Translations under genes and position numbers: made by a program
Notes under the pieces: model-generated
Databases searched by the model: none
Told to the model about the DNA's origin: nothing
Seen by the model: only the letters and a program-made list of their open reading frames with translations
Part shown: piece by piece, positions 20,973-33,348 of the stretch
Numbering within the stretch: the first letter of the stretch is position 1
Layout of the letters: the number at the start of each line of letters is the position of its first letter
Source: Okapia johnstoni
Taxonomy: Eukaryota > Chordata > Mammalia > Artiodactyla > Giraffidae
Reading direction: 5' to 3'
Length of the DNA stretch: 64,000 nt
NCBI GenBank assembly: GCA_024291935.2
Contig: CM044322.1
Coordinates: 24,613,405 to 24,677,404 of the forward strand

Positions 20973-22395
20973 AGATAGCAAGAGTTATTAAAAATTCCAA
21001 AGTATACAGTCCTGATTAGGAACTTGATTTTTATCCTATGGCCTGATCTACCAGCATGTGGCCTAGGAGAGCTAAGACTCAGAATGTCTATCACTGAAGA
21101 TGAATCCAGTCTCTCTTATTTCCTGCCACACCCAGTCCCCCTGCACTGGCTACTGGAACAGCCTAGGTGAACCCTGATTCATTGGTGACCCCGTGAAATA
21201 TATGAGTCCAATTTCAGTACCTGGGTTTTGCTTTCCTCCCTCTTGTGAGCAATAGAGGGATAAAGACTTATGCTATTCACTAGGAAGGAGAAGATGAGGG
21301 GTGGGGAGGGGAAAGCATTATGGAGTTCTTTCACGATAAGGAGATCTTTCTAAGTAACTCTAGAGCCAATCCCTCAACAAGCAATATCTCACTGGATCCT
21401 ACTAAAAATCTCATAAACTGTGTGTGCATCATTCTATTCATTGTGGGAGAAACAAAGATCTGCCGAAGAGCTGTATTTCAGCCCTATATACCCTTCCTCC
21501 ACAGAATAAACAGTTGCAGCCTCTGAATGCTTAGCAGTGAAACTTTATTTGGCTTCATTCTGTTTAGACGCACTGTGAGGATTAAATTTATGTGTCAACT
21601 TCACTGTGAGATGAGATGCCCAGATCTCAGGTCAAACATTAATTCTGGGGAAATCTGCAAGGGAATTCCTAGAGAAGATTAGCATTGTAATCAGTAGACT
21701 GAGTCAAAAGATCAGCCCTCACCAGTGTGGGAGGGCATCGGTCTTATCCTCTGGGGGCTTGAATGGAACAAGGGCAATTACTCTCCCCCTCTCTCTTCTT
21801 GGCCATGAATACTGGAGTTTCTGGTTCCTGAACCTTGAAACTCCAGGACATACACAAGTGGTGCCCTAGATCTCTGACCTTTAGCCTTGACTTAGAACTA
21901 CACCATCATTTCCCCTGATTTTCAACCGTAAGGTCTGAATTATACCATAGTCTTTCCTAGTTCTCTAAGCAACAGACAGCAGACAGTGAGACTGTTCAGC
22001 CTCTGTAATCATATCAGCCTCTCTTCACCTGTCTGTATAACTAGTGAATCTTGAACAACCCATGATTGAACTGCTCAGGGCCACTTAGACAAGGATATTT
22101 TTAACAGTGAATTTAGTCTGCATCCTATGTAGTTGGTTGAATCTGAGGACAATGAGCTGAGGCTAGGGAGAGCTGACTGTGAGGTACATGTAATACATAA
22201 CATATATTTGTTGTATATTTGAACATTTTGATATCCAGACACTATCTTTGACCTTTCTGTTAGGGAGGGACTGGAATTGTAATGGGAATTATCAATTTAT
22301 TCCAATATGACCAACCACCCAAAATGACATAATTCTGGAACGTGGTATGGAAATAATAAATGCACATTAAATGTTTTTGCTCTTTTAGCAATTTA
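20973..22395. other. Intergenic DNA with ancient repeats (about 21565-22200)
   Basis: No gene is seen. About 21580-21985 ('aggtcaaacattaattctgg', 'atcagtagactgagtcaaaa') and about 22045-22160 ('tgaacaacccatgattgaac') look like old, widely shared mammalian interspersed repeats; I cannot assign the families. Confidence 0.4.
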
Positions 22396-22772
22396 CTAAA
22401 AAGAATTTGGGTGCCTGGCCACAACTAGATTATATCCATGAGGACCACTACTCATGCATGACAAGCATGGAATGGTGGGAACCAAGTTCAACCTTATTGG
22501 CAGTGTGGAAAACATCTTGCAGAGCTGAGGAGATTGCCTTTGGCAGTGAAGCATACAGAAAGGCAAGCAACTGCAACTTATACATCCACTGGTACAAGCA
22601 TGAAGAATACCCATGCCCCAGGTCATGGCCTGAGTCATCAGTGAGAGCCCTGCCAAGAGCTCTTCATTCCAGTAGGTCACATTCCAGTAGGTCACACTTT
22701 GTGTTCCCCTTTGTGTTATTAATGCACTAAACAGCCAAAGAAATAAGCATAGAAATGAGAATTGCCCCACAG

Positions 22773-23030
22773 GGCTTACATGGTGGCTCAAACAGTACAG
22801 AATCTGCCTGCAATGCAGAAGCCCAAAGTTTGATCCCTGAGTCAGGAAGATACGCTGGAGAAGGGAATGGCTACCCACTCCAGTATTCTTGCCTGGAGAA
22901 TCCCATGCATAGAAGAGCCTGGTGGGCTACAGTCCATGGGATTCCAGAGAGTCAAACATGACTAGGTGACTAAGCACACACACACACACACACATACATA
23001 CATATACACACAGACACATACAAACACAGG
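22773..23030 (+). mobile_element. Bov-tA SINE with (CA)n tail in the 3' flank of P4
   Basis: Head 'agggcttacatggtggctca', body 'tattcttgcctggagaatcc', then (ca)n at about 22974-23020. It splits a flank that is continuous beside P5: gagaattgcccca before it and gagatgcccca after it correspond to a single gagatgcccca at about 50188. Confidence 0.85.
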
Positions 23031-23339
23031 AGATGCCCCAGACAGAATAAAGAAATTATAGGAATGGTAAGGTTTTGAATCATGGACAACACTGTGCCTA
23101 ATTTTATCATTAGCTGGAGATAATGGAGGCATAAACTGAACACAGAATAATACATCATGGAGGACAGCAGTTGATTTTCCATGATCATCTATTTATTTAT
23201 TTCTATTAATTATCTTTTATTGGACAATGTCACATTATGTTCTTTCACAACAAAATAAATGTCACATCTATACATTTATCCAGTCTCATTTTAAATTTCT
23301 TTCCTGTTTAGCTTACCAGGAGGATCTCTTTATGCCTGA

Positions 23340-23705
23340 CAATTTCTTTTTTTTTTTTTGAATTGTATTTTTATGTTTTTAGCACCAAAAACATTTTGTA
23401 TTGGGGCATAGCCTATTAACAATGTTGTGATAGTTTCAGATGAACAGTGCAAGGACTTAGCCATATATATATACATGTATCCCTCAAACCCCACTCCAAT
23501 CCAAGCTGGCACATAACATTGAACAGAGCTCCACTATACAATAGGTTCCCGTTGGTTATCACTCTACATAGCTGTATGTACATGACCTTCCTAAAGTCCC
23601 CAGCCATCCCTTCCCCTCGGCAACCATGAGTTTGTTTTCTAAGTCTGTGAGTCTCTTTCTGATTTGCAAGTAAGTTCATTTGTATCATTTCTTTTTAGAT
23701 TCCAT
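23340..23705 (-). mobile_element. L1 3'-end fragment in the P4 3' region
   Basis: A poly-T run (23345-23360) is followed by 'tattggggcatagcctatta', 'acaatgttgtgatagtttca' and 'gtttgttttctaagtctgtg', matching reverse-oriented L1 3' UTR. Flanks resume homology to the P5 3' region ('ctgaccatttctttacaa'), so it interrupts the P4 3' UTR. Confidence 0.8.
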
Positions 23706-24025
23706 ATATAACGGGTGTCTTATGATATTTCCTGACCATTTCTTTACAATTTCCCCAGGGATAACTCCAACGCGTGGGTCTCCAGTGTGTAAACACCCAG
23801 GTTCATATAAGATTCTAGAAGCACATATCCATGAAAATCCCATGCCCTCCCAGAATCTACATTTCCCCCTGCAATCCTGCACCACCCCCACTATCACCTT
23901 TCCTTTTCCCAATCGCATCGAGCAGATGTCTGAAACCCTAGGTCTGTATTCCCTTTATGATGTCCCCAAGTTCTAGATTTCAGTTTCAATGTGCACAGAA
24001 TAAAGTTTCTGACAGAGGCAACCAC

Positions 24026-25905
24026 CTAGGCAGGGGCAGGACAGCTGTATATAATGGGCTCCATGTGATGGCATACATCCTCACCACAGTGAGGACAGGG
24101 GCTGAGGCTAATCCAGATGATCCTGGGATGTCCCAAGTCTCTCAGAATCTCCAACAGCTGAGCCCGAAGCTGGGCAAGTCTCGCTTCCAGGAGAACACCC
24201 TGAGGTCTGTAACTCTCCTGAAGGGCAGGATAACGCTCTTGCCTTAAACAGGGCAGCAGAGCGGTGTGTCTCAGCAGCTTCTCCATGATGGCCACGGACA
24301 GGAGGTTCCCACACAGGCTGAAGGACCTGAGCTGGGAGCAGCGGCTCAGGGCAGGCAGGAAGGCCTCCAGCTGGGAGTCTGTGATCCCACACACATCTAA
24401 ATCCAGTTCCTGGAGGGTGGCTACAACTTTCTCTAGCAGAACTTGGAGGATCTCAGGCCTAAAGTCAGTCATGGTGATGCCACTCAGATCCAGGCTCTTT
24501 AGCTGACTGATGTTTGGGCTCTGGGGCAGGTGGGTTAAGTCTGATTCTGTAAGCCAGCACTTGGTTATTGACAGGCTGTCCAAGGGGGGGCTTCAGGCAC
24601 CTGGGGAGAAACCAAGCAATCAGTTCTTGAGAACTGGGTGCCAGTTGCATACAGGTGATAGACAAATGGTTTCTACAGGGCTAAGCTTTGTCTGACCATC
24701 TATTTTGAGGATCAATACACTGATGTGCCAGTCTCATTCTATTCTGAGCCTTGTCAACCTCACTGTTTTACTGAGTCACTTCATAGTACCAGAAAGACTC
24801 TCTATCCTCATCTATCAAGCAGATTACAACATATTCCACTTCCTTCTGAAAAACAAAGATCATGGAATCACTATAACATGCTATGAAGAGATCCAGAGAG
24901 TGTCTCCATCAAGTGTGGACATCACTGAATATTAGTGTGGGGAGATGAGATCTCAAAATGGTTTAAGGTAAGGCTTCGTTCAGGCCAAGGTGGAGCTCCA
25001 GATCCTATCTCTGGCCAGGTGAGGCTGTATGGAGACATACATAAGGAACCAACTTACACAGGATCCCAGTGATGCCAGTCTAAAGGGCTCACTGACATTT
25101 CTGCATGGTACGCAAGCTTTCTATCAGTGTTTATGATCCTTTTCTCTCAGGTCAATTAACATCATCTCCAGAACCATTCTTCTCCTATATATGCATTAAC
25201 TTATCCAGAGCTCAAAGCAACCTTTTACACAGAGGGAATTTAGAACAGGTTCACTGTGTGCACAAACCTTGGGAGCATGGAGATTTTCTTCAGGAATGCT
25301 CTGATCTGATGTAGTTTCCTGACTTCAAGGTCATTTCTAATTATCCTATTTTTACCATTTTGACATAGACACCTTCAAGGTAGGAGGAAATTGCAAACTC
25401 TGGGATGCAAGCATCCCAGTCATTACTCCGTACCCTCCAAGCAGGGTGTCTCACAAGAGCCACTAGACCACTTTAACCTCCTACTTTGATTTGTGTGGTT
25501 CGGGATCACCATGCTCTAGGAGAGAGCAACAGATGAGACTGTGCTTTTGACATCTAATGTTGTGTTCAATGAAACCCAGCCAGTGGTGCACACTCACCTG
25601 AACATCTGGTCCAGGTGGCCTTCAAGGAAAGAGGGAGACTCCAGATGGAGATCCAGGAGGTGGCCCAGCCTCAGAAACTGAGAGGTAATTTGCATAACGT
25701 GGTGCTCTTCCTGCTTCTTGGAGGCAGACACGTGGATGGGGAAGAGAACGAGTCTCTGCAAACTACACATCTCACCCAGGAAAGGAGCAAACGTGGCCAG
25801 GGTGGACAGATTCCATGTGCAACTCACGTGCACCTCCTGGATACAGTCCAGCTGCACCAGGCTCAGGACCTTCACAATATTGAAGATGTTCATGCTTATA
25901 ATTAT
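24026..25905 (-). pseudogene. PRAME: PRAME pseudogene P4: exon 4 with a 1-nt frameshift, exon 3 truncated
   Basis: Exon 4 is 24600-24026 (stop TAG 24026-24028). It encodes the LRR region (LDLSGITMTDFRPEILQVLL, with LxxLL) and the end CPHCGEDVCHHMEPI. Near its start the usual five C become seven (plus-strand G7 at 24584-24590) with neighbouring changes, a net +1 against P2, P5 and P1, so the frame is lost entering from exon 3. Exon 3 is present only as its 3' part, 25598 to about 25880-25905 ([20 protein letters not shown] to HLDQMFR), with a good donor cag|gtgagt. It then runs into an A/T tract. No exon 2, exon 1 or promoter was found on this strand up to 29.8 kb. The 3' region carries a SINE and an L1 piece. 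The C-tract shift alone could be a sequencing error; the missing exons make this a pseudogene regardless. Confidence 0.85.
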
Positions 25906-26875
25906 ATAATTATATAATACATATAATATATAATATATCATATATGTTATATTATTATATGTATTATAATATTACACATATTATATAAATTTATATATTA
26001 TATATTATTATATTATAATATATTATTAAATTATTTATTATTAATAATATTTATTATTATTAATATATTATATATAATATGTATAATATATATTATATAT
26101 TATATACAATACATATTATATATGTTATATATATATAATACATATAATAATATATATTATTATATATATATATATTATTATATTATTTATTATTAATATT
26201 TATTATTATTATTATTTACATATTATATATTATATTATATATTATAATGTTATATATTATATATTATATTATATATTATATTATATTATATATATTATAT
26301 TATTTTATATATTATATATAGTATATATTATATTATATATTATAATATAAATTTATATAATATATATAATATTATAATATATATATTATATAAATATATA
26401 TATAATATATATTATAATATTATAATACATATAATAATATAACATATATGATATATTATATATCATATGTATTATATATATAATACATATATATATTATA
26501 TATCTTATATAATATATAATATACATTATATTTGATTATGTTATATTTTATTATCTTATATATAAATTATATAGAAATATAATTTATATATAATATATAT
26601 AATATATAATAATTATATATGTTATATATATTATATATAACATATTTATATATAATATTAAAATATATTATATAATATATATAATATAAATATATATTAT
26701 GTACTAATTATATAATATAATTATATAATTATATACTAATTTTATAATATAATTATACACTAATTATATAATATAATAAATTATATATATTATGATAATA
26801 TTATATATAATTATTTAATTATATATAATATTATATACAATTATATTTATATATAATATATATAATTTATATACC
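25899..26875. repeat. A/T tract 2, about 0.98 kb, truncating P4 exon 3
   Basis: Nearly pure A/T sequence with words such as tatataatatata and attattattattt, like tract 1. Its left edge touches PRAME exon 3 and its right edge touches a truncated SINE. Confidence 0.9.
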
Positions 26876-27025
26876 TGTTGAGAGGATTCTTTACCAGTTG
26901 AGCCATAAGAGAAGCCCAAGAATGCTGGGAGTATGTAGCCTATCACTTCTCCAGCAAATCTTCCTGACCCAGGAATCCAACCATGGTCTCCTGCTTGCAG
27001 ACAGATTCTTTACCAACTGAGGTAT
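26876..27025 (-). mobile_element. Two antisense Bov-tA SINE pieces
   Basis: The first (26876-26918) contains a SINE head, 'ggattctttaccagttgag'. The second (about 26935-27022) contains 'aaatcttcctgacccagga' and ends 'attctttaccaactgaggt'. Both are truncated; the first is cut by the A/T tract. Confidence 0.65.
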
Positions 27026-27047
27026 ATATTCTTTACCTATATATGTA

Positions 27048-27300
27048 TATAAAACTCATCTTCCTTTTTCATTCTTCTGTAGATGAATATCTAGGCTGTT
27101 TTTATTCTTGGCTATTGTAAATACTACTATGAACATAAGGGTGTGTGTATCTTTTTGAATAATAGATTTTTTGTGGATATTTGCCCAGCAGTGGGATTGC
27201 TAGTCCATATAGCAACTCTATTTTCAGTTTTGGAGGAAACTCCATATTTTTTTTCATAATGGCTGCACCAATTTACATCCCACCAACAGTGTAAGAGGCG
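27048..27300 (-). mobile_element. L1 ORF2/3' fragment, antisense
   Basis: Text such as 'gatgaatatctaggctgtt', 'ttgcccagcagtgggattgc' and 'catcccaccaacagtgtaag' parallels 5405-5640 inside the large L1. Confidence 0.8.
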
Positions 27301-28344
27301 ACCCTTTTCATCACATAGACACTAGCATTATTAAGCAGATTTAAATTTCTTTTGGTTTATTACTTGACTGGAGATACTGACTACAAGGGTATGAAAGGTG
27401 AGCCTTTAGAACAATGCTCCTTTTGGATCTCACAGAATCTGTGATCCCATAGAAACATTCCCAGCTTAGACTTCTCAATTTCCAAATTTCCACAAACATC
27501 ACATAAAATCTCTCTGATGGTCACTTCCAACATTTAGGTTTCCTGGCAACTTGGGGGTGGGGTGGGGTGGTGGGTATTCTGATCCTGTCAACTACTTATT
27601 CTGTTCACAGAAATGGGCAGTTTCTTCTACTTGGCAGTGACCTTGAATCAACAGCTTACACATAGGGAAAATATGAGTGAAGTTCAGATTTTCTCTTGAG
27701 GTTATCTGAAGGAACGAATAAAAAGTGCCTGCATGATTGTTCACCCGGTTTCTGTTCAATAACAGAGATGTTCATGCTTATTGTTGTTACTAATCTCAAT
27801 CTAATTGCAGGTTATTAATAAAAGGGATTGATGGCCTGGGATTTAAACGTCACTTGAGTAGAATCCAGTTTAATCCTATTTTATGTAAAGGCTGTTTATA
27901 TATATGAGAAAAATATGGTGGAAACTAAAGTGACCAAGACTGAGAACTACCTGCAGAGTGTCTTCACCTTGGTGGCCACAGGTGTATAAGAATAATTTTG
28001 GCATCAAATAACTGGGTGAGTGAGAGGCATGGACAATTCTTAAAGATGGAGAAAGGGGCTCCCTTTATGTGTGGCCATAGACTTCAAAGAAATCCTTGTA
28101 TGATGCAGCCCAAAGTGGGAATCATACCTGAATGTGGTAGAACATTAAACACCAATAAGTGTTTCCATATTTAGTGCAGAAAAGGTGTCGGAATTTATGA
28201 CAAGAAAAGCAGAATTTTATTTCTGTGGCTAATGGTGTGTCACTTTGATCAGAATTTGTGTTGAACACAGCTAGTTATGAGTAAAACAGTAATGATCTAA
28301 ATGCACTAGGAAAAGTGCCAATGAAATTATGGTTTGTTTGGCTT
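27301..28344. other. Intergenic stretch without recognised gene
   Basis: It includes the second copy of a 15-bp direct repeat, agatgttcatgctta (27766-27780; first copy 25884-25898). No PRAME exon homology was found on either strand. Confidence 0.4.
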
Positions 28345-28452
28345 CTACTCCAGTATTCTTGCCTGGAGAATTCCATGGATAGAGGAGCCTGGTGGGCTAC
28401 AGTCCACGGGGTTGCAAAGAGTTGGACATGACTAGCATGACTTAGTACACAA
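28345..28452 (+). mobile_element. Bov-tA SINE 3' part
   Basis: Contains 'tattcttgcctggagaattc' and 'gttgcaaagagttggacatg'; the tRNA-like head is missing. Confidence 0.8.
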
Positions 28453-28819
28453 CCGCAAGCACCCCTGAAAAATGGCTGGGGAATTTGCCATCTGAAAATT
28501 GTCCTCAGTGAGAAAAATAAATAAATAAACAAGTAAACAAACCTCAGCTCGTAGCACTTGCCCCTGGATGACACGGCTATTTGGAGCTGAGCAAGGTTTA
28601 TTTCTTCTCTGGCTCCAAGTTCCCAAAGAACCCAGAGTGCCCACCTTCACTGCCTCTGAGTCTGGGAAATATCTGATTCCAGTACTCACAACCCTTCCTC
28701 TTCTCACATCTTAGATTTAATCTTTTCTTGCAGTTGGTTGTTCTGATCTGAACTTTTCGGGGGAAAAATGCTGTCTAAGATGGCAGTGTCTCCTCCGAGC
28801 ACTCTCTTTTACTATATTT

Positions 28820-29092
28820 CTTCCGTTTATTTTGTTTATTTTTATTGCCCTGGGTCATCATTGCTGTGGGGGCTTTTCTCTACTTGTATCGAGAGGGGGC
28901 TACTTTCTAGTTGCTGTGCATGGGCTTCTCATTGAGGTAGCTTCTCTTGTTGTGGAGCACAGGCTTAACAGTTGTGGTGCATGGACTTAGTTGCCCTGTG
29001 TCATATGATATCTTCCCCAACCAGGGATCAAACCTGTGTCTCCTGCATTGGCAGTCAGATTCTTTACCACCGAGCCACAGGGAAGCCCTCTT
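28820..29092 (-). mobile_element. CHR-2-type SINE, antisense, in the P2 upstream block
   Basis: The - strand reads from 'gggcttccctgtggctcggt' back to a T-rich edge at about 28820 on the plus strand. The middle 'cttgttgtggagcacaggct' is typical. It splits the duplicated PRAME upstream block. Confidence 0.8.
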
Positions 29093-29789
29093 TTACTATT
29101 TTAATATCACCCAGAGCAATGTCTTTAAATTTCCCTGTTTCAAAAAAAAAAAAAAAAAGAAAAAGAAAGAAAAAATAAACCTCTATTTGACATTACTGCT
29201 ATCATTCACGTTGTCCCTTTAGGAATGCCCAGCTCCAAACTGTCCAGAACCCCTCGTATTCTCACTGAGATTCCAGTCTGTCCACCTTCAGAGAAGGCTT
29301 GACTTAAGGTTGGAAAAACCACCACATCCCCAAAGCTCTTCCCTGGCTTCCTGAATAGGCACACAACCTCCTGTGTTTCCTACATAACTTGTCAGTGAAA
29401 AGCTGATGTAGGGATGAGTGTATTTTGTTTTCCTTTATAACACACCACTGTTTTTATGAGACTGTTTTAATCATGGACATATTGCTAATGTTGATTTGAC
29501 CAAAGTTCCCCCAGCAATGATTCTGTCAACTTATTTTCTTGTCCAGTGGTGGGAACCAATAATCCCTTTCCTGCCTGACCCTCAAGAACATAACTGTAGA
29601 TATTGGTAGAATTCAGTCAGTACTAGGGAAGTGAATCTGTGAATAGGTCCTGGATCACCCAGCCACACCATCATTCTTTTCGTTTCCTGACTGTGTATAT
29701 ATTTCAATCAACTACTCTAGAGAAATATGATAATCCAATCAGGATCAATCCAATAGGTCCTCTATAGTTAAATCAGATGTCTCTTTCTG

Positions 29790-29842
29790 ATTGGATTAGC
29801 AGAGGGACAGAGGGATTATGGGACAAGAAAGGTGTATAAAAG
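29790..29842 (+). promoter_or_regulatory. P2 core promoter: ATTGG box and TATA box
   Basis: ATTGG at 29790-29794 ('ctgattggatt') and TATAAAAG at 29835-29842, with 45 bp between starts, match the P1 layout. Confidence 0.7.
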
Positions 29843-29864
29843 TCCGAAGCGCTGGAGAACAAAT

Positions 29865-29947
29865 GCAGAATCTTCCTGCTCAGGAGACACCAGCTGAGTT
29901 CTCCACAGCGTCTGAGATCTGACCACCCCGCCAGCCACATCAGACCA
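29865..29947 (+). other. P2 noncoding exon 1 (5' UTR)
   Basis: It shares 'cagaatcttcc', 'gtctgagatctgacc' and 'agccacatcaga' with the other units and ends at donor acca|gtaagtta. The 5' end is estimated. No upstream ATG is seen, unlike P1. Confidence 0.65.
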
Positions 29948-30698
29948 GTAAGTTACCTCCATCATGTAAGAATAACCCTTCCTTCCCCATGGTTAGCTAA
30001 TCTTGAAGAGTGACTTGTAGTTCTGGATGGCAGGGAGAGTTTTCAAAAAATCATTTCTTTCTGATGAACCCATTTCAGGTTTTAGTTTTGCCTCTCAGTG
30101 AAGTTTTGCCTGAATCTCAAAGCATCTTGATTAGTGCTTTAGCTGGTATCATTCTTTAATGTCTTTACCCAGCAGATATTTAAACTATCTGTTTGGAGTT
30201 TTGTTTCATGAAATTTCAAATACATATTTTTTACACAAAGGGCATTTGTGTTAAGGGTAACTGAGGATGGAGGCTGTGTGGGTCCACATGATCTTCCTCT
30301 TCTTATAGACTTAGGGCTACAAGTGATGGTCTGACATATTCCACTCATAAAGACTGGAGTGAGCTTTCAGGCTCCTGGCTTCACACTTCCAGGTGGGACA
30401 TGAATTAAGCAAAGCATTGGGTTAAATTGAAATGGCTAGTGGTTGCCTTTCCTCCTCATTGGTCTTGTGAGAAGCTTGTTCTGAATCGAATAGGGAAAGA
30501 GTTACTACTTGGTGCCTATTGAGTCCTGAATGTCATATGATCTAACTGAGGCAATTCCACCCCTGCCAGAGCTGAGACCTTAGTCCTGAGTAGATTTCTC
30601 TGAAGGGTTGGGAGATTGTCTTAGATGTGTTCCTCTTTGGCTTGACGTGCTTTGTTTGTTGGCAGTTTCCAAAGGATTCCTTTTGAAGCAGAGTCAGG

Positions 30699-33348
30699 AT
30701 GAGTGTCCCAAACCCACCCAGACTCTTGGACCTGGCTGGAATGCACCTGATCAGGGAAGATGCCTTGGTATGTTCTGCTCTGGAGTTTCTGCCCACGGAG
30801 CTCTTCCCACCCCTCTTCATGGATGCCTTCCATGGGAGACACATCAAGACCCTAAAGGCCATGGTGCAAGCCTGGCCCTTTGTCTGCCTGCCTCTGGGGG
30901 GCCTCATTGACCTGCCTCATGTGGGGCCCCTACAAGCGGTGCTGGAAGCACTTGATGTCCTACTTGCCCAGAAGGTTCGTTCCAGGTGAGTCAGATCCAG
31001 CTAGCTTGATAGGGTTCTGGGCATCCTGGAAGAGACATCTGGGATGGGCTAAGTGGATGGCCAATGGATGGGCCAGAGGGTTCTGAGGATGGCAGTTCTG
31101 GAGAGCACAAAGGCTTTGGCTCACTATGTAAAATACTTTACTGAAGTGTAAATGTGCCTACAATGCAAGGGGGATTGAAAGAACATGCCCCATCTCCTTC
31201 CTATGATGCTTAATCCCATTAGAAGTGGAGAAATAGAAAGGAGAAGAGGAGAAAGGGAGTTGGAGGAAAGAGGCAGAAGAGAGCAGGGCAGCAGGTGATG
31301 AGATATGTGAAATAAAAGCACAGGTGGGCAGTCATTTGTCAAATTCTGAGACTGTGGTTGCATTCTGTGTGGATTTTAATGCATCCCTGTTAATCTCCTG
31401 TCCTCATAGGAGGTGCAAACTGCAGGTGCTAGATTTGCGGAATACTGGCCAGAGCTTCTGGAGCATGTGGTCTGGAGCCAGCACCCATGGGTTCTCAAGC
31501 TTAGGAGTGGCGCCAGTGGCTGAGCAGAGCTCAAGGACCCACCAGCCCTTGGCTCCCCTGAAGATGTACATAGAGCTTTGCCTGAAGAAAAGGACCCTGG
31601 ATAACTTCCTCACCTACCTCCTCAGGTGGGTGGAGCAGAGAAAAGCTTCCGTACACCTCTGCTGTAAGAAGCTGAGCATCTCTGCAATGCCCGTGGGAAA
31701 CGTTATGAAGGTCCTGAATATGGTGCAGCTGGACTGCATCCAGGAAGTGCAAGTCAGTTGGATTTGGCATCTGTCCACCCTGGCCCCGTTTGCTCCTCTC
31801 CTGGGTCAGATGAGCAACATGCAGCGACTCCTTCTCTCCCGCATTCACGTGTCTGCCCTTGAGCAGCAGGAGCAGCAGGAGCAAGTTGTCCAATTTACCT
31901 CTCAGTTTCTCAGGCTTCACCATCTCCAGAATCTCTCTCTAGACTCTCCCTCCTTCCTTGAAGGCTGCCTGGACCAGATGCTCAGGTGAGTGTGGAACAC
32001 TGGCTGGGTAACAGTGAACACATCACTGGCATGTGAAGCACACAGGGTCCTTAGCTGCTCTATCCTGAGCTGCGGTATCACTTCACCACTGAAATCAAGG
32101 TAGAAAAACAAACACAGACACCGTACTAGAAAGCTATGTATGGTGTGGCTTGGACCCAGTGAGGGTAGATTCTTTCTTAGGAAGGGAAATCTATGTAACA
32201 TGACTTAGGAAAATAGGTAAGTGAAAGGAGCATCAAAGAAGGGAAACCACCTCTAATCAGAGCAATTTTAACGAGATGGTCTGGGGAATTACCTGCCAAT
32301 CCAGTGGTTAGAGTTCTGCTCTTTCAGGGCTGAATGTCCAGGTTTGATCCCTGGTGGGAAAAGTAAGATTGCACAAGCCACACATGTGATATGGCCAGGA
32401 AAAAAAAAAAAGAGAAGAATGTGAGGGACAGAGAGAGACAGAGACAGAAGGAAAAACTTTGTGCTCTCCAGGTTTCTGAACACAGTGAACTTGTTTCAAA
32501 TAACCAGTCCTTAAATGTTGCCTTTCCCAGATAAGTTAGTTAATATTTAAGAAATGCATGATTCTGAGACAATAGTAGTGGAGTATGAACAGAGAACATA
32601 CATACCACAGGTGGTTTGCAGGTGATGCAGAGATGCAATGTCAGGTTAAAAAGGAGACTCATCATTCTGAGTACTGGCCTTCAGGAGACAGTAGGACCTC
32701 GTCTTTGGACCAATCACCTGCCCAAAACAGCTGCCCTCGGGTTTCTCAGGCTTAATCACTTTTTTTCTCCCCAGATGCCTAATGACCCCCTTGGACCACC
32801 TGGCAATAACTAACTGCCAGCTTACAGAATCAGACCTGACCCATCTGTCTCAGTGCCCGAACATCCATCAGCTCAAAGGCCTGGATCTGAGTGGGGTCAC
32901 CATGACCAACTTTAGTCCTGAGATCCTCCATGTTCTTCTGGAGCAAGTTGCAGCCACCCTCCAGGAACTGAACTTAGAGCAGTGTAGGATCACAGAGTCC
33001 CAACTTGAGTCCATCCTGCCTGCGCTGAGTCACTGTTCCCAGCTCAGGACCTTCAGTCTGTGTGGGAATGTCCTCTCTATGGCCATCATGGAGAAGCTGC
33101 TGAGTCACACCACTGGGCTGAGCAACTTAAGTGACGAGTTTTACCCTGCCCCTCAAGAGAGTTATAGCCCACATGGAGTCCTCCACCTGGGCCGGCTAGC
33201 CCAGCTTCGAGATAAATTCATTGAGATTATGCGGGATTTAGGACGTCCAAGGGCCATCTGGCTTAGCTCCAGCCCATGCCCTCGCTGGGGCAATAAGACA
33301 TTCTATCCTGAGGAGCCCTTTCTATGCCACTGTTACATGTCTGCCTAG
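30699..33348 (+). CDS. PRAME: PRAME family protein P2, complete (478 aa)
   Basis: Coding exons are 30699-30985, 31410-31985 and 32775-33348 (TAG): 287, 576 and 574 nt, total 1437. Splice sites are tccag|gtgagt, cctcatag|, ctcag|gtgagt and ctccccag|; split codons fall after nt 2 of residues 96 and 288, as in P1. The 5' UTR part of exon 2 probably begins at 30666 after ttgttggcag. Domains in order: [13 protein letters not shown] and [11 protein letters not shown] in the amino part; [34 protein letters not shown] and VQLDCIQEV in exon 3; LRR repeats with LHVLL (339-343) and LSLCGN-like [17 protein letters not shown] in exon 4. The usual C-terminal CPHCG is CPRWG, losing the second Cys. Compact introns (424 and 789 bp), intact promoter and two AATAAA sites make it the best candidate for an expressed gene. 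Family function (ubiquitin-ligase receptor, nuclear-receptor repression) is inferred from human PRAME. Confidence 0.92.
32285..32415 (+). mobile_element. CHR-type SINE in P2 intron 3
   Basis: Starts 'ggaattacctgccaatcca' and 'gtggttagagttctgctctt', ends 'gatatggccagg' and a poly-A run. Confidence 0.75.

Noticed and set aside
24026..24583. P4 exon 4 as a stand-alone single-exon gene
   Set aside because: The apparent start is a TTG within exon homology, and the frame is shifted relative to the PRAME splice junction.
28972..29178. ORF ending in a lysine run
   Set aside because: It is translation through an antisense CHR SINE and an adjoining poly-A stretch.
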